From: an uncultured Prevotellaceae bacterium
GTDB taxonomy: Bacteria > Bacteroidota > Bacteroidia > Bacteroidales > Bacteroidaceae
Length of the DNA: 64,000 nucleotides
Direction: 5' to 3'
Assembly: GCA_902800185.1 (NCBI GenBank)
Contig: CADCDK010000007.1
Coordinates: 62,001 to 126,000, forward strand
Part shown: piece by piece, positions 26,035-34,573 of the stretch
Layout of the letters: the number at the start of each line of letters is the position of its first letter
How positions within the stretch are numbered: position 1 is the first letter of the stretch
Program-made: the position numbers and the translations under genes
Notes under the pieces: generated by a model
What the model was told of the DNA's origin: nothing
Seen by the model: the letters and a program-made list of their open reading frames with translations, nothing else
Databases searched by the model: none

Positions 26035-26496
26035 TTATTTGAAACAGCTTCCTGCGTTTTCTCTTGATTCCAAAACTTCTTGTTGTAAATGCTTCAGTTC
26101 ATATTTACAAAGGATGGCCATATTATCCCGACCCAGTTTATCCAAGCATTCTGCCATAGCCTTAAGAGCATAACATCTCTGATAGGTATACTTCTTTTCG
26201 AATATTTCCAGAATCCGATACATCGGCATTACTTGTTCAAGTAGATGTAACGCCTTGTCATGCTCACCTCTTTTCATATATATTCTTGAAAGATTATCCA
26301 TTGGAGCGGCATAATGATCGAGTTCCAAGGGAATAAATCCACGCGTACCATCATCTTCAAGGTCGTCACGGAAGTTTTTTATGCCATCCTCACATATGGC
26401 AACCATTTCCTTGTATTTTTCGAATGCTTCCTCTAAATCTTCTTCGCAATGATTCAGAGCATTATATAAATCTTGATAGCTTCTTTTTTCCATCAC
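26035..26496 (-). CDS. Hypothetical TPR-like protein
   Basis: 153 residues, mostly helical. Segments MDNLSRIYMKRGEHDKALHLLEQ and ALKAMAECLDKLGRDNMAILCK resemble tetratricopeptide repeats. Two Met codons open the frame (MMEKRSYQDLYNAL). No clear promoter or operon partner; 51 bp separate it from the next gene upstream. Function unknown. Confidence 0.68.
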   Translation of the reverse strand: MMEKRSYQDLYNALNHCEEDLEEAFEKYKEMVAICEDGIKNFRDDLEDDGTRGFIPLELDHYAAPMDNLSRIYMKRGEHDKALHLLEQVMPMYRILEIFEKKYTYQRCYALKAMAECLDKLGRDNMAILCKYELKHLQQEVLESRENAGSCFK

Positions 26497-26548
26497 CTAT
26501 CGTTCGAACATTGTCAAATAATTCATCTTTGATTTGAAAGACGCTTTA

Positions 26549-27283
26549 CTAATCATTCAAATTTAGGATATTCTTAAGTAATTCTGAAGTTGGTTGTTCT
26601 TCACGTTTAGTATATTGATTGATATGCCTAGAAAATAGGACATAACATTCTTTTAAACATGTATCTTCTATCTCTGGCGAGATTCTATCATTTTTTTGTA
26701 ATCCAACAATCTTACATAATTCTCCACATGGATAGTCATTTACTTTTTCAAATTCATATCCCATCCAAACATATCCAGCAACCTTACCCCAATATGCCCA
26801 TGACTCTTTATTTTTAACTAAAATTAGGTGTGGCTGAATAAAATCCTCAATAATATGCTGGGTTAGGTTTAGTTCATCTGCAATAAACTGTCTTCCGCTT
26901 TCCCCTATACAAAGAATTTCCTTTTTAAGTTTATATTGATCCTTCTCCCAAAAATGGAAAATATCTAGATAATCGAAACGATCCTTCAATTCTTCGTCAA
27001 TCATTTTAGACAATGGCCCCCAATAATTGTCATATTTGGCAAGGAAGAAATTATCTTTTGCAGAACCATGCCTGTACTCATCAGGTAGATTCTCATTATC
27101 ATTCGGCCGAAAAGACGGATTAATTCCCGTAATAAGCAAATCAGCTTTAATTGGGTCTGCATAACGGTATCTTCTACGACTAACCCAACTAGGTAATTCT
27201 TTCATATATGGCTTATTCCATATTTCTCTAATTCGCCTATCAATGTCTTCTATACAAGTAATTCTATTCATTATTGTTGGCAT
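26549..27283 (-). CDS. Hypothetical protein, possibly uracil-DNA-glycosylase-like fold
   Basis: About 244 residues from the Met at 27283 (MPTIMNRIT); a Met four codons on is also possible, and the upstream Met at 27301 falls inside the -7 box at 27299-27306. ADLLITGINPSFRPND recalls motif A of UDG-like enzymes (GxNPs), and HLILVKNKESWAYWGK lies where the second conserved loop would be. The match is short and from memory, so the fold is only a suggestion. AT-rich island gene with its own promoter. Confidence 0.6.
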   Translation of the reverse strand: MPTIMNRITCIEDIDRRIREIWNKPYMKELPSWVSRRRYRYADPIKADLLITGINPSFRPNDNENLPDEYRHGSAKDNFFLAKYDNYWGPLSKMIDEELKDRFDYLDIFHFWEKDQYKLKKEILCIGESGRQFIADELNLTQHIIEDFIQPHLILVKNKESWAYWGKVAGYVWMGYEFEKVNDYPCGELCKIVGLQKNDRISPEIEDTCLKECYVLFSRHINQYTKREEQPTSELLKNILNLND

Positions 27284-27298
27284 TTTGATATTCGTTTG

Positions 27299-27306
27299 CA
27301 AATATA
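27299..27306 (-). promoter_or_regulatory. -7 box (TATATTTG on minus)
   Basis: CAAATATA on plus, TATATTTG on minus; it sets the start of the downstream gene at or after 27283. Confidence 0.6.
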
Positions 27307-27338
27307 GTGATTATTTGGCGTATAGCTCAAATCATTTC

Positions 27339-27773
27339 TCAAAAAATGAGAACCGCATCACGTAAGATCCAATTCAATAGCAGCTTATTGCTACAGAATA
27401 TGGGTCTTGAAACTATATCGAATGAGTAAGTGCAGAACATCACTCTTTCAATCATTGTGTCCTGTGAAAAAACTTGTGCAACAAACATTCGCTGCAAATT
27501 ATCCTCAACGGTACATTCAGAAATCCATTTCATTCCAAACAACTTGGCCGGGTCATGTTTCTGTAAATGATTGCCATCAGAGAATATGTACTGAATAACT
27601 TGGAAACGCTCAAAGAATGGATCCTTCAGTAATTCCTCGTCATAAACAACATAATAACAATATAATAGAACATCCAGATTCTTACTTTTGGGCGGACTAG
27701 GAAAGTCTCTAAATAGCCTTTTAAGATACTTGAAATCTACATCCAACCTCTTAAGTTCATCATTATTTGCCAT
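27339..27773 (-). CDS. Hypothetical protein
   Basis: 144 residues (MANNDELKRLDVDFKYLKRL...). No recognised domain, signal peptide or membrane segment. It has its own -7 box 20 bp upstream (27794-27801). AT-rich, single gene between the WYL regulator and the possible UDG-like gene. Confidence 0.62.
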   Translation of the reverse strand: MANNDELKRLDVDFKYLKRLFRDFPSPPKSKNLDVLLYCYYVVYDEELLKDPFFERFQVIQYIFSDGNHLQKHDPAKLFGMKWISECTVEDNLQRMFVAQVFSQDTMIERVMFCTYSFDIVSRPIFCSNKLLLNWILRDAVLIF

Positions 27774-27793
27774 AACTTTTTCATTTTTGAGGG

Positions 27794-27801
27794 CAAAGAT
27801 A
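27794..27801 (-). promoter_or_regulatory. -7 box (TATCTTTG on minus)
   Basis: CAAAGATA on plus, 20 bp before the start codon at 27773. Confidence 0.65.
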
Positions 27802-27839
27802 TGGCACTAATATGCAACATGATTGCATATCAGAAGAAA

Positions 27840-28736
27840 TTACTCATAAAAATCGTGCATTTCTTGAATAATTGCCTTGATTTGCTGACGAAAGGCGTCT
27901 GGCGAAAGCACTTCCAACTGGTTGCCATGACTCAGTATCTCCTGAATAAAATCGTAGGTTGGTGCTATCTTATATTCAAAGATGGTAAAATCAGCATTTG
28001 ACTCTATTTCACGCTGACTATGATGCAGGGGAAGTGAACGCAGATAATACGGTTTTTCGCGATAGGCCTTCAATCTTATTGTCATAGGCTGCGCATCATG
28101 GAATACACCATAATAATCTGTATAATAATCTTGGGGCGAGAAATCCTTTGGATACTTGAACTTGGAGTCTATGACTTCCATGCGTTTGATACGATCAAGT
28201 CCAAAGCGGTGAATTTCTTTCCCTGGCAGTACAAGTGCCATCACATACCAACGGCGTTTGAACAATCTGACGAAGTAAGGATTGACCTTTAGCCCCTGAA
28301 TGGTATTGCCAAAGAAATCCTCATAATCAATCACCATTTGGCGATTCTCGCGCATCGCAGTAGTAATGATTTCGAGGTAGTACCTTCCAGATGGAACATC
28401 CTCCAACATGATTCTATCACTGATAGAACGGTTATCCATCAAGAGGTTGCTAACAGCAAAAGAATCGAGCAACCATTGGTTTATAGAATCGTTCTCCAGC
28501 GCATCAGGATTGTCTATATAATATAGGTTAGAGCCTCTCTGACACTCTATTACCACCCCAAACTGCATCAGTATTGCATTTCGATGATTATGGAAAGTGC
28601 GCAGTTTCAAAGGCTGGTGCAGATCATTGATATACGCATCGTCCCATTTGCGGGCAATATCCTCAAACGAAATCTTGCCTGCATCATAGATGGTGGATAT
28701 GAGCCACATGTATTTAGCGTATAGTCTGTCTGTCAT
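27840..28736 (-). CDS. WYL-domain transcriptional regulator
   Basis: 298 residues from the Met at 28736. An N-terminal winged-helix part (RLYAKYMWLISTIYDAGKIS) is followed by a WYL domain (MVIDYEDFFGNTIQGLKVNP, YFVRLFKRRWYVMALVLPG, FGLDRIKRMEV) and a C-terminal extension. WYL proteins sense ligands, likely nucleic acid, and are common controllers of phage-defence loci. It starts 27 bp after the upstream 230-residue gene and appears to be the last gene of a three-gene unit. Confidence 0.88.
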   Translation of the reverse strand: MTDRLYAKYMWLISTIYDAGKISFEDIARKWDDAYINDLHQPLKLRTFHNHRNAILMQFGVVIECQRGSNLYYIDNPDALENDSINQWLLDSFAVSNLLMDNRSISDRIMLEDVPSGRYYLEIITTAMRENRQMVIDYEDFFGNTIQGLKVNPYFVRLFKRRWYVMALVLPGKEIHRFGLDRIKRMEVIDSKFKYPKDFSPQDYYTDYYGVFHDAQPMTIRLKAYREKPYYLRSLPLHHSQREIESNADFTIFEYKIAPTYDFIQEILSHGNQLEVLSPDAFRQQIKAIIQEMHDFYE

Positions 28737-28763
28737 ATGAACCAATTATAGTTTAACCACTAT

Positions 28764-29456
28764 TTATTTACCTTTAAATACATATTTTATATCAAAATCA
28801 CTTCCCTCTCTAACAAATCTCCAACGTCGAGAATCTTGTTTGTTCTTTATCTTAATGAATTCATTGTCATGCTTAGAAGATGGTTCGTCTTCCGTTTTCT
28901 CGTAATTATACTTAAACAAATTGACATTCTTTCGTTTATATGCATTTACCTTGCAATTTGATAGTATAACTTTATCATCTATCCAATTAATTGCCGTTTC
29001 TTTCTTATCAACTGAAAGGCCATCAAATAGATAATCATATACGTATGTTGAAAAATCGCTTTCTTTTAGTTCTAAACGCTCAGGCTTTAATTGAACAATC
29101 CTATAAGAACGAATCAAAGCAGATGCACGATATTGAAGTATATCATCCTCAAATGTGATATCAACTCCTGACCAATGAGGGTATAGAGTTCCTACATTTA
29201 GATATGGTACAACAGGCTTATCCTTAACATTCCGATGGTACATGATAGGGTCAACAATACGTTTATCATTGTCTCCTATTTCTTCATGATAATAGAATTC
29301 TACACTTGTGATATAGAGATCGTATCGTTCACTACAATGGAAATGGCCTCCATACAATAGATATTTGGCCAATTTCTCGAATAATTTTTCAAGACCTACA
29401 CCTTTATTTCTTCTTGAATCTTGAAATTCTAGCAGTTGTTCTATCAATTTATTCAT
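28764..29456 (-). CDS. Hypothetical protein, second gene of the WYL unit
   Basis: 230 residues. No sure family. The central region (SVEFYYHEEIGDNDKRIVDP, IMYHRN, VGTLYPHWSGVDITFED, ASALIRSYRIV) vaguely follows the motif order of 3-methyladenine DNA glycosylase (AAG): a Glu-containing strand, His loop, GTLYVY-like strand and LLRA-like strand. This is by eye and weak. It begins 14 bp after the repeat-protein gene and no -7 box precedes it, so it is probably co-transcribed with both neighbours. Confidence 0.62.
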   Translation of the reverse strand: MNKLIEQLLEFQDSRRNKGVGLEKLFEKLAKYLLYGGHFHCSERYDLYITSVEFYYHEEIGDNDKRIVDPIMYHRNVKDKPVVPYLNVGTLYPHWSGVDITFEDDILQYRASALIRSYRIVQLKPERLELKESDFSTYVYDYLFDGLSVDKKETAINWIDDKVILSNCKVNAYKRKNVNLFKYNYEKTEDEPSSKHDNEFIKIKNKQDSRRWRFVREGSDFDIKYVFKGK

Positions 29457-29470
29457 AATCGTGGTTGTTT

Positions 29471-29782
29471 TCAGAATAGATTAAAAAAGAATAGCACGGC
29501 AGCATATTTTGCATTGACACCACTGGCAGTACCTATCCTCATATTATTGTTATTACGAATGGTTCCATCTGAACTGATAGTGCCAAGACGCATATTGTTA
29601 TTATCACGAACTGTACCGTCAGAACTGACGGTGCCCAGCCGCATGTTATTCTTGTCTCTGATAGTACCATCAGATTCCACTTTGCCAAGCTGCATGTTTT
29701 TGTTATCGCGGAAAGTCTGGGCATTTCCAGCACTCCCCACAAACATAAACATCAGTAGTATAATAACCAATCTATACTTCAT
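29471..29782 (-). CDS. Small secreted protein of 17-residue repeats
   Basis: 103 residues from the Met at 29782; the frame is open further upstream, but the signal peptide MKYRLVIILLMFMFVGSAGNAQ and the -7 box at 29787-29794 place the start here. The mature part is three and a half copies of a 17-residue repeat with consensus (V/I)SSDGTIRDNNNMRLGT, which probably forms stacked beta hairpins, and ends with a hydrophobic tail (AKYAAVLFFFNLF). The -7 box is only 4 bp from the ATG, so the message may be almost leaderless. First gene of a unit with the hypothetical gene and the WYL regulator. Confidence 0.72.
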   Translation of the reverse strand: MKYRLVIILLMFMFVGSAGNAQTFRDNKNMQLGKVESDGTIRDKNNMRLGTVSSDGTVRDNNNMRLGTISSDGTIRNNNNMRIGTASGVNAKYAAVLFFFNLF

Positions 29783-29786
29783 GCTG

Positions 29787-29794
29787 CAAAAATA
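29787..29794 (-). promoter_or_regulatory. -7 box (TATTTTTG on minus) for the WYL unit
   Basis: CAAAAATA on plus, TATTTTTG on minus, only 4 bp before the start codon of the repeat-protein gene. Confidence 0.6.
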
Positions 29795-29817
29795 CGAATA
29801 TTTTCTGAAAAGCAATA

Positions 29818-31146
29818 TTAAAAAGGTAAAATCGAGTCTTGTTCCTCTGGTTCGAAGGGTAATTCCGATTTCTTGATGTTCCAAGTGATGCAATGAAGGG
29901 CGCCACCATTTCTGGCAATATCCCTCATACGGAAACCTCGTACGATGCTATTCGGATTTGCCTCTTTGATATACTTGAAGGCCAGCTTATCCTCTGGTAT
30001 TCCAAATGTGGGGACTATGATTTTGTTTCCCACTTCAAGATAATTGATATATGCCCAATTAAAATCTTGATTTGGATTGGGTACGTCAAACAGCATTTCT
30101 ATTACCTCGAAGCCGGCAGCCTCTAATCGGTTTTTAATCTCATCGGCCTCTTTTGGATCATCATCTCTGTGATTAGACATCAACACTCTGTTATCACCAA
30201 CCCAATGTATAAAACCATCTGCATGTCCATATACATCTGCATGAGGTTCTTTGGGATTATCACAATGCCAAGGCAGAAAAATGATCTTGGAATCGAGAAC
30301 GTCACTGATGTAACTGCAAAAATCAGCATCATATTTTTTCTTCCCATTTTCTTGGAAAACCTTATCTGTAAGCACCCTATGGTCTGCACACGTTACTATG
30401 TTTCCACCATCAAGCGTTATGTCACAATATCTCTTATTACAATGTTTAAGAATACCTTCGGATATTGCGTATGAATCTGAGAGATATTCCTTTCCAGAAT
30501 CTTTCAAGTAGTCTGGATTATATTGATAGACAAGGAATCGGTCATCTGATAATTGGATGGGCATGTAGTCACGAATCCAAATGTCTTTAGTCCCTTCTAT
30601 CTCACCCCATTCAATTTCCATCTCATCGAACAGTTTGGTGAGCCGAGCATAGGTCTCTGGATAGAACTCTTTCAATTTATCAGAGATATACACGAAATTC
30701 GTCATGGTATCATTGAAGTTAGAAACGGGAGTGTCAGATAGGATTGGTAATAAGTCTTTATGATTACGTTCCCGCTTCTTCATCTCCTGACGGAGTCGCT
30801 CCTCAGTTTCGCAGCAATGGGGAACAACCACTTCACTATCATCAAGAATAGCTCCAGGAACCTGTTCAATCCAGTCAAACATAACATTCACGATGGTTGC
30901 AATCTTGTCTAATGAAAAGATAATATGTTCCTTTTGCAACCAATTAGAGATAGATCTGACGGCAGAATTGAAATCCGGCCAACCACCATAGCCAATTTCA
31001 ACATTCCAGTAGTTGCCAAACGCATCATCAATGGCATCCCAAATGTGTTCTGGGAGTTCAAAATCAATGCCGTTTAAAACTACTTTGTGCATCACTTCAG
31101 AAGTAAATGCTTCTGGGGCTTGGGGATTTAAAAGAAACTTTTCCAT
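29818..31146 (-). CDS. Agmatine/peptidyl-arginine deiminase-family protein with N-terminal extension
   Basis: 442 residues. The C-terminal 310 residues carry the guanidine-deiminase signature: DIWIRDY (188-194), DGGN (246-249), HADGF (308-312) and the nucleophile Cys419 in GGALHC. Relatives are agmatine deiminase and the P. gingivalis-type PAD_porph family. There is no signal peptide, so it is probably cytoplasmic. Residues 1-125 are an extra helical domain not found in ordinary agmatine deiminases (about 365 residues); it ends in a Lys/Glu-rich linker. No N-carbamoylputrescine amidase gene is adjacent. The substrate is uncertain; the gene has its own promoter. Confidence 0.82.
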   Translation of the reverse strand: MEKFLLNPQAPEAFTSEVMHKVVLNGIDFELPEHIWDAIDDAFGNYWNVEIGYGGWPDFNSAVRSISNWLQKEHIIFSLDKIATIVNVMFDWIEQVPGAILDDSEVVVPHCCETEERLRQEMKKRERNHKDLLPILSDTPVSNFNDTMTNFVYISDKLKEFYPETYARLTKLFDEMEIEWGEIEGTKDIWIRDYMPIQLSDDRFLVYQYNPDYLKDSGKEYLSDSYAISEGILKHCNKRYCDITLDGGNIVTCADHRVLTDKVFQENGKKKYDADFCSYISDVLDSKIIFLPWHCDNPKEPHADVYGHADGFIHWVGDNRVLMSNHRDDDPKEADEIKNRLEAAGFEVIEMLFDVPNPNQDFNWAYINYLEVGNKIIVPTFGIPEDKLAFKYIKEANPNSIVRGFRMRDIARNGGALHCITWNIKKSELPFEPEEQDSILPF

Positions 31147-31172
31147 ACTTGTACTGTTTTGAAATGCGAGTA

Positions 31173-31180
31173 CAAAGATA
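31173..31180 (-). promoter_or_regulatory. -7 box (TATCTTTG on minus) of the deiminase gene
   Basis: CAAAGATA on plus, 27 bp before the start codon at 31146. Confidence 0.65.
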
Positions 31181-31290
31181 CCCCGATTATGTTATCGAAC
31201 CAAACTGTTAGAGTGGTAAAATGCGTTTCGATAACATAGTTTAACCGCTTGATTTTTAATTGTTTAATTAAATATTTTATATAGAAATAT

Positions 31291-31308
31291 ACAGGGGTTT
31301 ACCCCTGT
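31291..31308 (-). terminator. GC-rich hairpin downstream of pnuT1
   Basis: ACAGGGG and CCCCTGT form a perfect 7-bp stem with loop TTTA, embedded in AT-rich DNA 40 bp after the minus-strand pnuT1 stop. The T-run is broken, so terminator function is likely but not certain. Confidence 0.55.
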
Positions 31309-31349
31309 TAAATATATAAATTAATATAATCGAAAAAAGCGGATTTACA

Positions 31350-31949
31350 TTATTTAAGAGTCTTCGACATCTGGCGCCTCCATTTGCGGTAGCCGAGGAT
31401 GGCGATGACGATATAGAGGGCGTAAAGGGAGGCCTTGAAAGGAATGTCTTTATGGAAGTAGAGGACACAGGTGACCACGTCAACGGCGATCCAAACGAAC
31501 CATTGTTCGAGGTACTTGTGAGCGAGTGCCCAGATGCCGACAAGACTGAGTGCGGTGGTAAACGAGTCGGCAATGGGGACGGTGGAGTTGGTGAAAGTGG
31601 TAAGCAACCACCAGATGGTGCCCCACAATGCGCAGGCGATGCAGCTCCAGCGCAGGGCAAGACGTACTGGAATATGAGTAATGGGGAGTTCTGTGCTCTT
31701 TGAAGACTCTGTCTTCCTTGTCCACCTCCACAGTCCGTAGAGGGTCATCACGATATAATAGAACTCCATGGCGCAGTCGGCATAGAGTCCTTTCTGATAG
31801 TAGAGCACGATGCCGAGCGACTGCATGAGGAGTCCGACGACCCACATCCATGCACTGGCACGATACTCGAACAGGATGTAGGCCAGTCCGAGTATCGTGG
31901 TGGTGATGTCAAGCCAATGGTCGGCTATGAAATTCAGTGTATCGCTCAT
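31350..31949 (-). CDS. PnuC-family transporter, probably thiamine (PnuT), copy 1
   Basis: 199 residues with about seven hydrophobic segments. Motifs TTILGLAYILFEYRASAWMW, WTRK, FTTALSLVGIWALAHKYLEQW and RKWRRQM are typical of the PnuC family. In Bacteroidetes, members linked to TPP riboswitches are thiamine transporters (PnuT) rather than nicotinamide-riboside transporters. Here the gene follows a TonB receptor by 25 bp, the standard outer plus inner membrane uptake pair. Unlike copy 2 there is no thiamine pyrophosphokinase after it. The riboswitch that belongs to it is now beyond an inserted element at 39.5 kb. Confidence 0.88.
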   Translation of the reverse strand: MSDTLNFIADHWLDITTTILGLAYILFEYRASAWMWVVGLLMQSLGIVLYYQKGLYADCAMEFYYIVMTLYGLWRWTRKTESSKSTELPITHIPVRLALRWSCIACALWGTIWWLLTTFTNSTVPIADSFTTALSLVGIWALAHKYLEQWFVWIAVDVVTCVLYFHKDIPFKASLYALYIVIAILGYRKWRRQMSKTLK

Positions 31950-31974
31950 TTTTTATTTTGCATTCTGCATGAAG

Positions 31975-34407
31975 TTAGAACTTCAGCGTTACATGTCCTA
32001 AGGCGGTGAACCCTGCCATAGGGATGAAGCCAATCTGGTAGTAGCGGTTGGCATTGGTATGTGCGTAGCTCTCGGCAATAGCGGAATAGACCCATCCGCT
32101 TGCGGCATAGTGGCGTGAGAACAGGTTACTGAAGTTCATGCCGATGGTCACCTCCTTGATGCCAAATGCTTTGCTCACCTTGGAGGTGTAGCTTAGGTTC
32201 AGGTTGGAGACGGAGTAGCAGGGGAGTGAACGCTCGCCGTTCTCTGTGTTGTCGAGATACTGCCGGCTGACGAAGTTGGTGTGCCATACTGCCTGAAAGC
32301 CACCGTGGTGCAGGTTGATGAATCCGTTGAGGATGGTCGAAGGCGAGAAGGCCAGCGTTGATTTGCTGTAGTGGAACTGGCGCATCCCGTCGCCGTTGCC
32401 GTCGCAATGGAAGAGGGCGGCATCGGGGTTGCCTTCCCAGTCGTCCCAGTCTTCCACGTACTCGTCAAAGTCCTTGATCTTATTCTGACTGAGTGCGGCA
32501 TTGCCTTCGATAGTGAGCCAAGGAGTGATGTCGATACCTGCGGAGAGCTCAACGCCCATGCGGTAGGAGTTTCGGATGTTGGTGGTCAGGTTCTCACCGA
32601 TGTCGCTCACGGCTCCTGTCTGCACGAACTGGTCGGTGTAGTCCATGTAGTAGAGATTGAAACCTGCATGCCATGCGTGTGCTGTGTACTGATAGCCCAT
32701 CTCGAAGTCAGTCAGCCGCTCTGCCTTGGGAGCGGGATAGGAACCATTGTCGGTGAAGTTGTTGCACTCGGGTTCGCGGTGGCTGACGGCAACCGAGGCA
32801 TAGGCATGGTGACTGCCTTGTTGGTAGCTTATGCCCGCCTTGGGGTTGAAGAAGTTGTAGTGGTTGTTGATGTCGAGTCGTTGGTTCACGTATGCATCGC
32901 CCTGCTTGATGAACTTGTCGTTGATGCCATCAATGGTGTAGTGAACGCGGCGGTACTGTGCGTCGGCAAAGACCTTCCACCTCGGCGTGATGCTGTAGGC
33001 CACCTTCAGGAAAGCACTGTAGTCATCTTTATCGGCATCGGTTTTGAAGTATTGGTAGTTGCCGTCGGTAAGCAGACGGTTGCTGAGCTCTGGGTGAGAG
33101 ACATAGGTGAGGTACCCGAAGTGGGCTGCACGGAACAGCTGGACGTTCAGCCCTCCGATGATGTCCCACCGGCTGTCGCGGTAGCTCACGTTGGCAACGC
33201 TTCCGTAGGTGTTCTGTCGCAGTCCTTTCCTGCGGATGAAGTCGGTTCTCTCCACGTAGTTCCCCTGCGTGTCGGTGAAGGATGAGATACCGAATTTCTT
33301 CAGCTTGTTATTGGGACGGAACTCGCGGTAGTAGCCGGAGCCGTGGGTGTAGCGCAGTGAGGCTGTGACCTTCCAGCGGGTGTTGATGTCCCATGCGGCG
33401 GAGAGGATGTTGTGGTTCTGCCAGAAGTTGTCGGTGGCCTTTTCCCAAACCGTACCATCGCTCAGGGTATATCGCTTGGTGGAGTATGTACCGTCTTCAT
33501 TGAAGACAAACTGTTCGTAGAGACTGTTGAAGCGTCCCAGTCCTTTTTCATACATGTCTTGATAGGTACTGATGCCCGTCTCTGCACCATAGGTGCCGTT
33601 CATGATGCTCAAGTTGTCGTTGCCTGCGGTGACACCGTTCCATGCCTGTCCAGTCTTCTCAAAGTTGCCGATGTTCTTGTACCTGATGGCAAGGTCGTCG
33701 GCGTAGTAGCTCAGGCCGCCATAGTAGCTTCCCGAGCGTCCCGAGGTACCGTGTACGTAGCCGTCGGTGTTGGTCTCGTGGTAGGCACCGTCAAAGATGA
33801 AGTGGTTGCCGATGAGTCCTGTGGAGAAGGCTCCTCCGAGGTTGAAGGTGTTGTAGGAGCCGAAGGAGGCAGAAACCTCTGCCGAAGGTTGCTCGTCGGG
33901 AGTTTTGGTGACGAGTGCCACAGTACCGCCGAAGGCTCCGTCGCCATTGGTCGATGTTCCCACACCTCGCTGTATCTGCACGCTTCCGAGCAGCGAGGCA
34001 TAGCTGTTCATGTTTGCCCAGAAGACGCACTGGTCTTCGGGCGAATTGAGGGGCATGCCGTCAATGGTGACGTTGATGCGCGAGTCGCCAGCACCGCGTA
34101 TGCGCATGTAGGTGGTGCCGATGCCCAGTCCGTTCTCGCTCCAGGCCAGCACGCCGGGAGTCTGCGAGAAGAGGAAGGGCAGCTCGCGTCCCGTCTTGGA
34201 GAAAGCCTGTAGCTCCTTTTTCTTAATGTTGGCAACGGCATAGGGTGCGTCCTTCTGCACACGCACACCGCTAACGACGACCTCCTGCAGATCTTCCATG
34301 CGGGTGGAATCTGGAGTGGAGGGCATAGACCATGCCGCAGCCGACAGCTGTTGACTGCCGACGCAAAACAGCAGGACTGCGGTCAGTCTGAAAGAATACT
34401 TTTTCAT
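31975..34407 (-). CDS. TonB-dependent receptor, probable thiamine uptake, copy 1
   Basis: 810 residues. A signal peptide (MKKYSFRLTAVLLFCVGSQQ...) is followed directly by the plug domain (VVVSGVRVQ, MRIRGAGDSRINVTIDGMPLN, QIQRGVGTSTNGDGAFGG), then a 22-strand barrel ending in HVTLKF with the terminal Phe. There is no carboxypeptidase-like N-terminal domain, so it is not a SusC. Pairing with pnuT1 and the orphaned TPP aptamer at 39.5 kb points to thiamine or a precursor as substrate. It is only a distant paralogue of copy 2 (35568), so this is not a recent duplication. The IS left end lies 30 bp before the start codon; AAATAAGG just upstream is the old ribosome site. Confidence 0.92.
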   Translation of the reverse strand: MKKYSFRLTAVLLFCVGSQQLSAAAWSMPSTPDSTRMEDLQEVVVSGVRVQKDAPYAVANIKKKELQAFSKTGRELPFLFSQTPGVLAWSENGLGIGTTYMRIRGAGDSRINVTIDGMPLNSPEDQCVFWANMNSYASLLGSVQIQRGVGTSTNGDGAFGGTVALVTKTPDEQPSAEVSASFGSYNTFNLGGAFSTGLIGNHFIFDGAYHETNTDGYVHGTSGRSGSYYGGLSYYADDLAIRYKNIGNFEKTGQAWNGVTAGNDNLSIMNGTYGAETGISTYQDMYEKGLGRFNSLYEQFVFNEDGTYSTKRYTLSDGTVWEKATDNFWQNHNILSAAWDINTRWKVTASLRYTHGSGYYREFRPNNKLKKFGISSFTDTQGNYVERTDFIRRKGLRQNTYGSVANVSYRDSRWDIIGGLNVQLFRAAHFGYLTYVSHPELSNRLLTDGNYQYFKTDADKDDYSAFLKVAYSITPRWKVFADAQYRRVHYTIDGINDKFIKQGDAYVNQRLDINNHYNFFNPKAGISYQQGSHHAYASVAVSHREPECNNFTDNGSYPAPKAERLTDFEMGYQYTAHAWHAGFNLYYMDYTDQFVQTGAVSDIGENLTTNIRNSYRMGVELSAGIDITPWLTIEGNAALSQNKIKDFDEYVEDWDDWEGNPDAALFHCDGNGDGMRQFHYSKSTLAFSPSTILNGFINLHHGGFQAVWHTNFVSRQYLDNTENGERSLPCYSVSNLNLSYTSKVSKAFGIKEVTIGMNFSNLFSRHYAASGWVYSAIAESYAHTNANRYYQIGFIPMAGFTALGHVTLKF

Positions 34408-34431
34408 TGTTTTTGTACCTTATTTATATAT

Positions 34432-34436
34432 GAATT
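34432..34436. repeat. Target site duplication GAATT, left
   Basis: GAATT immediately outside the left inverted repeat; the same five bases follow the right inverted repeat at 39486-39490. A sixth base (A) can be shared with the IS end. Confidence 0.8.
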
Positions 34437-34455
34437 ACTATAGTTTCGCAAGTGA
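34437..34455 (+). repeat. Left terminal inverted repeat
   Basis: ACTATAGTTTCGCAAGTGA; matches the complement of 39467-39485 (ACTAAACTTTCGCAAGTGA) at 17 of 19 positions. Confidence 0.85.
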
Positions 34456-34573
34456 TGGCGCACCTGCATAATTTAACATAAAATAGGAATAAAAATGGCC
34501 TCGATGTTTGGTCAACTCACTGAAAATGAGTAATTATACAATCGCCAAAAAGTAAAATTCAAACATCAAAGCC

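Noticed and set aside
32371-34212. Two long plus-strand frames (304 and 266 codons) opposite the TonB receptor
   Set aside because: Shadows of the receptor gene; Val/Gly-rich translations without domains and no ribosome site or promoter.
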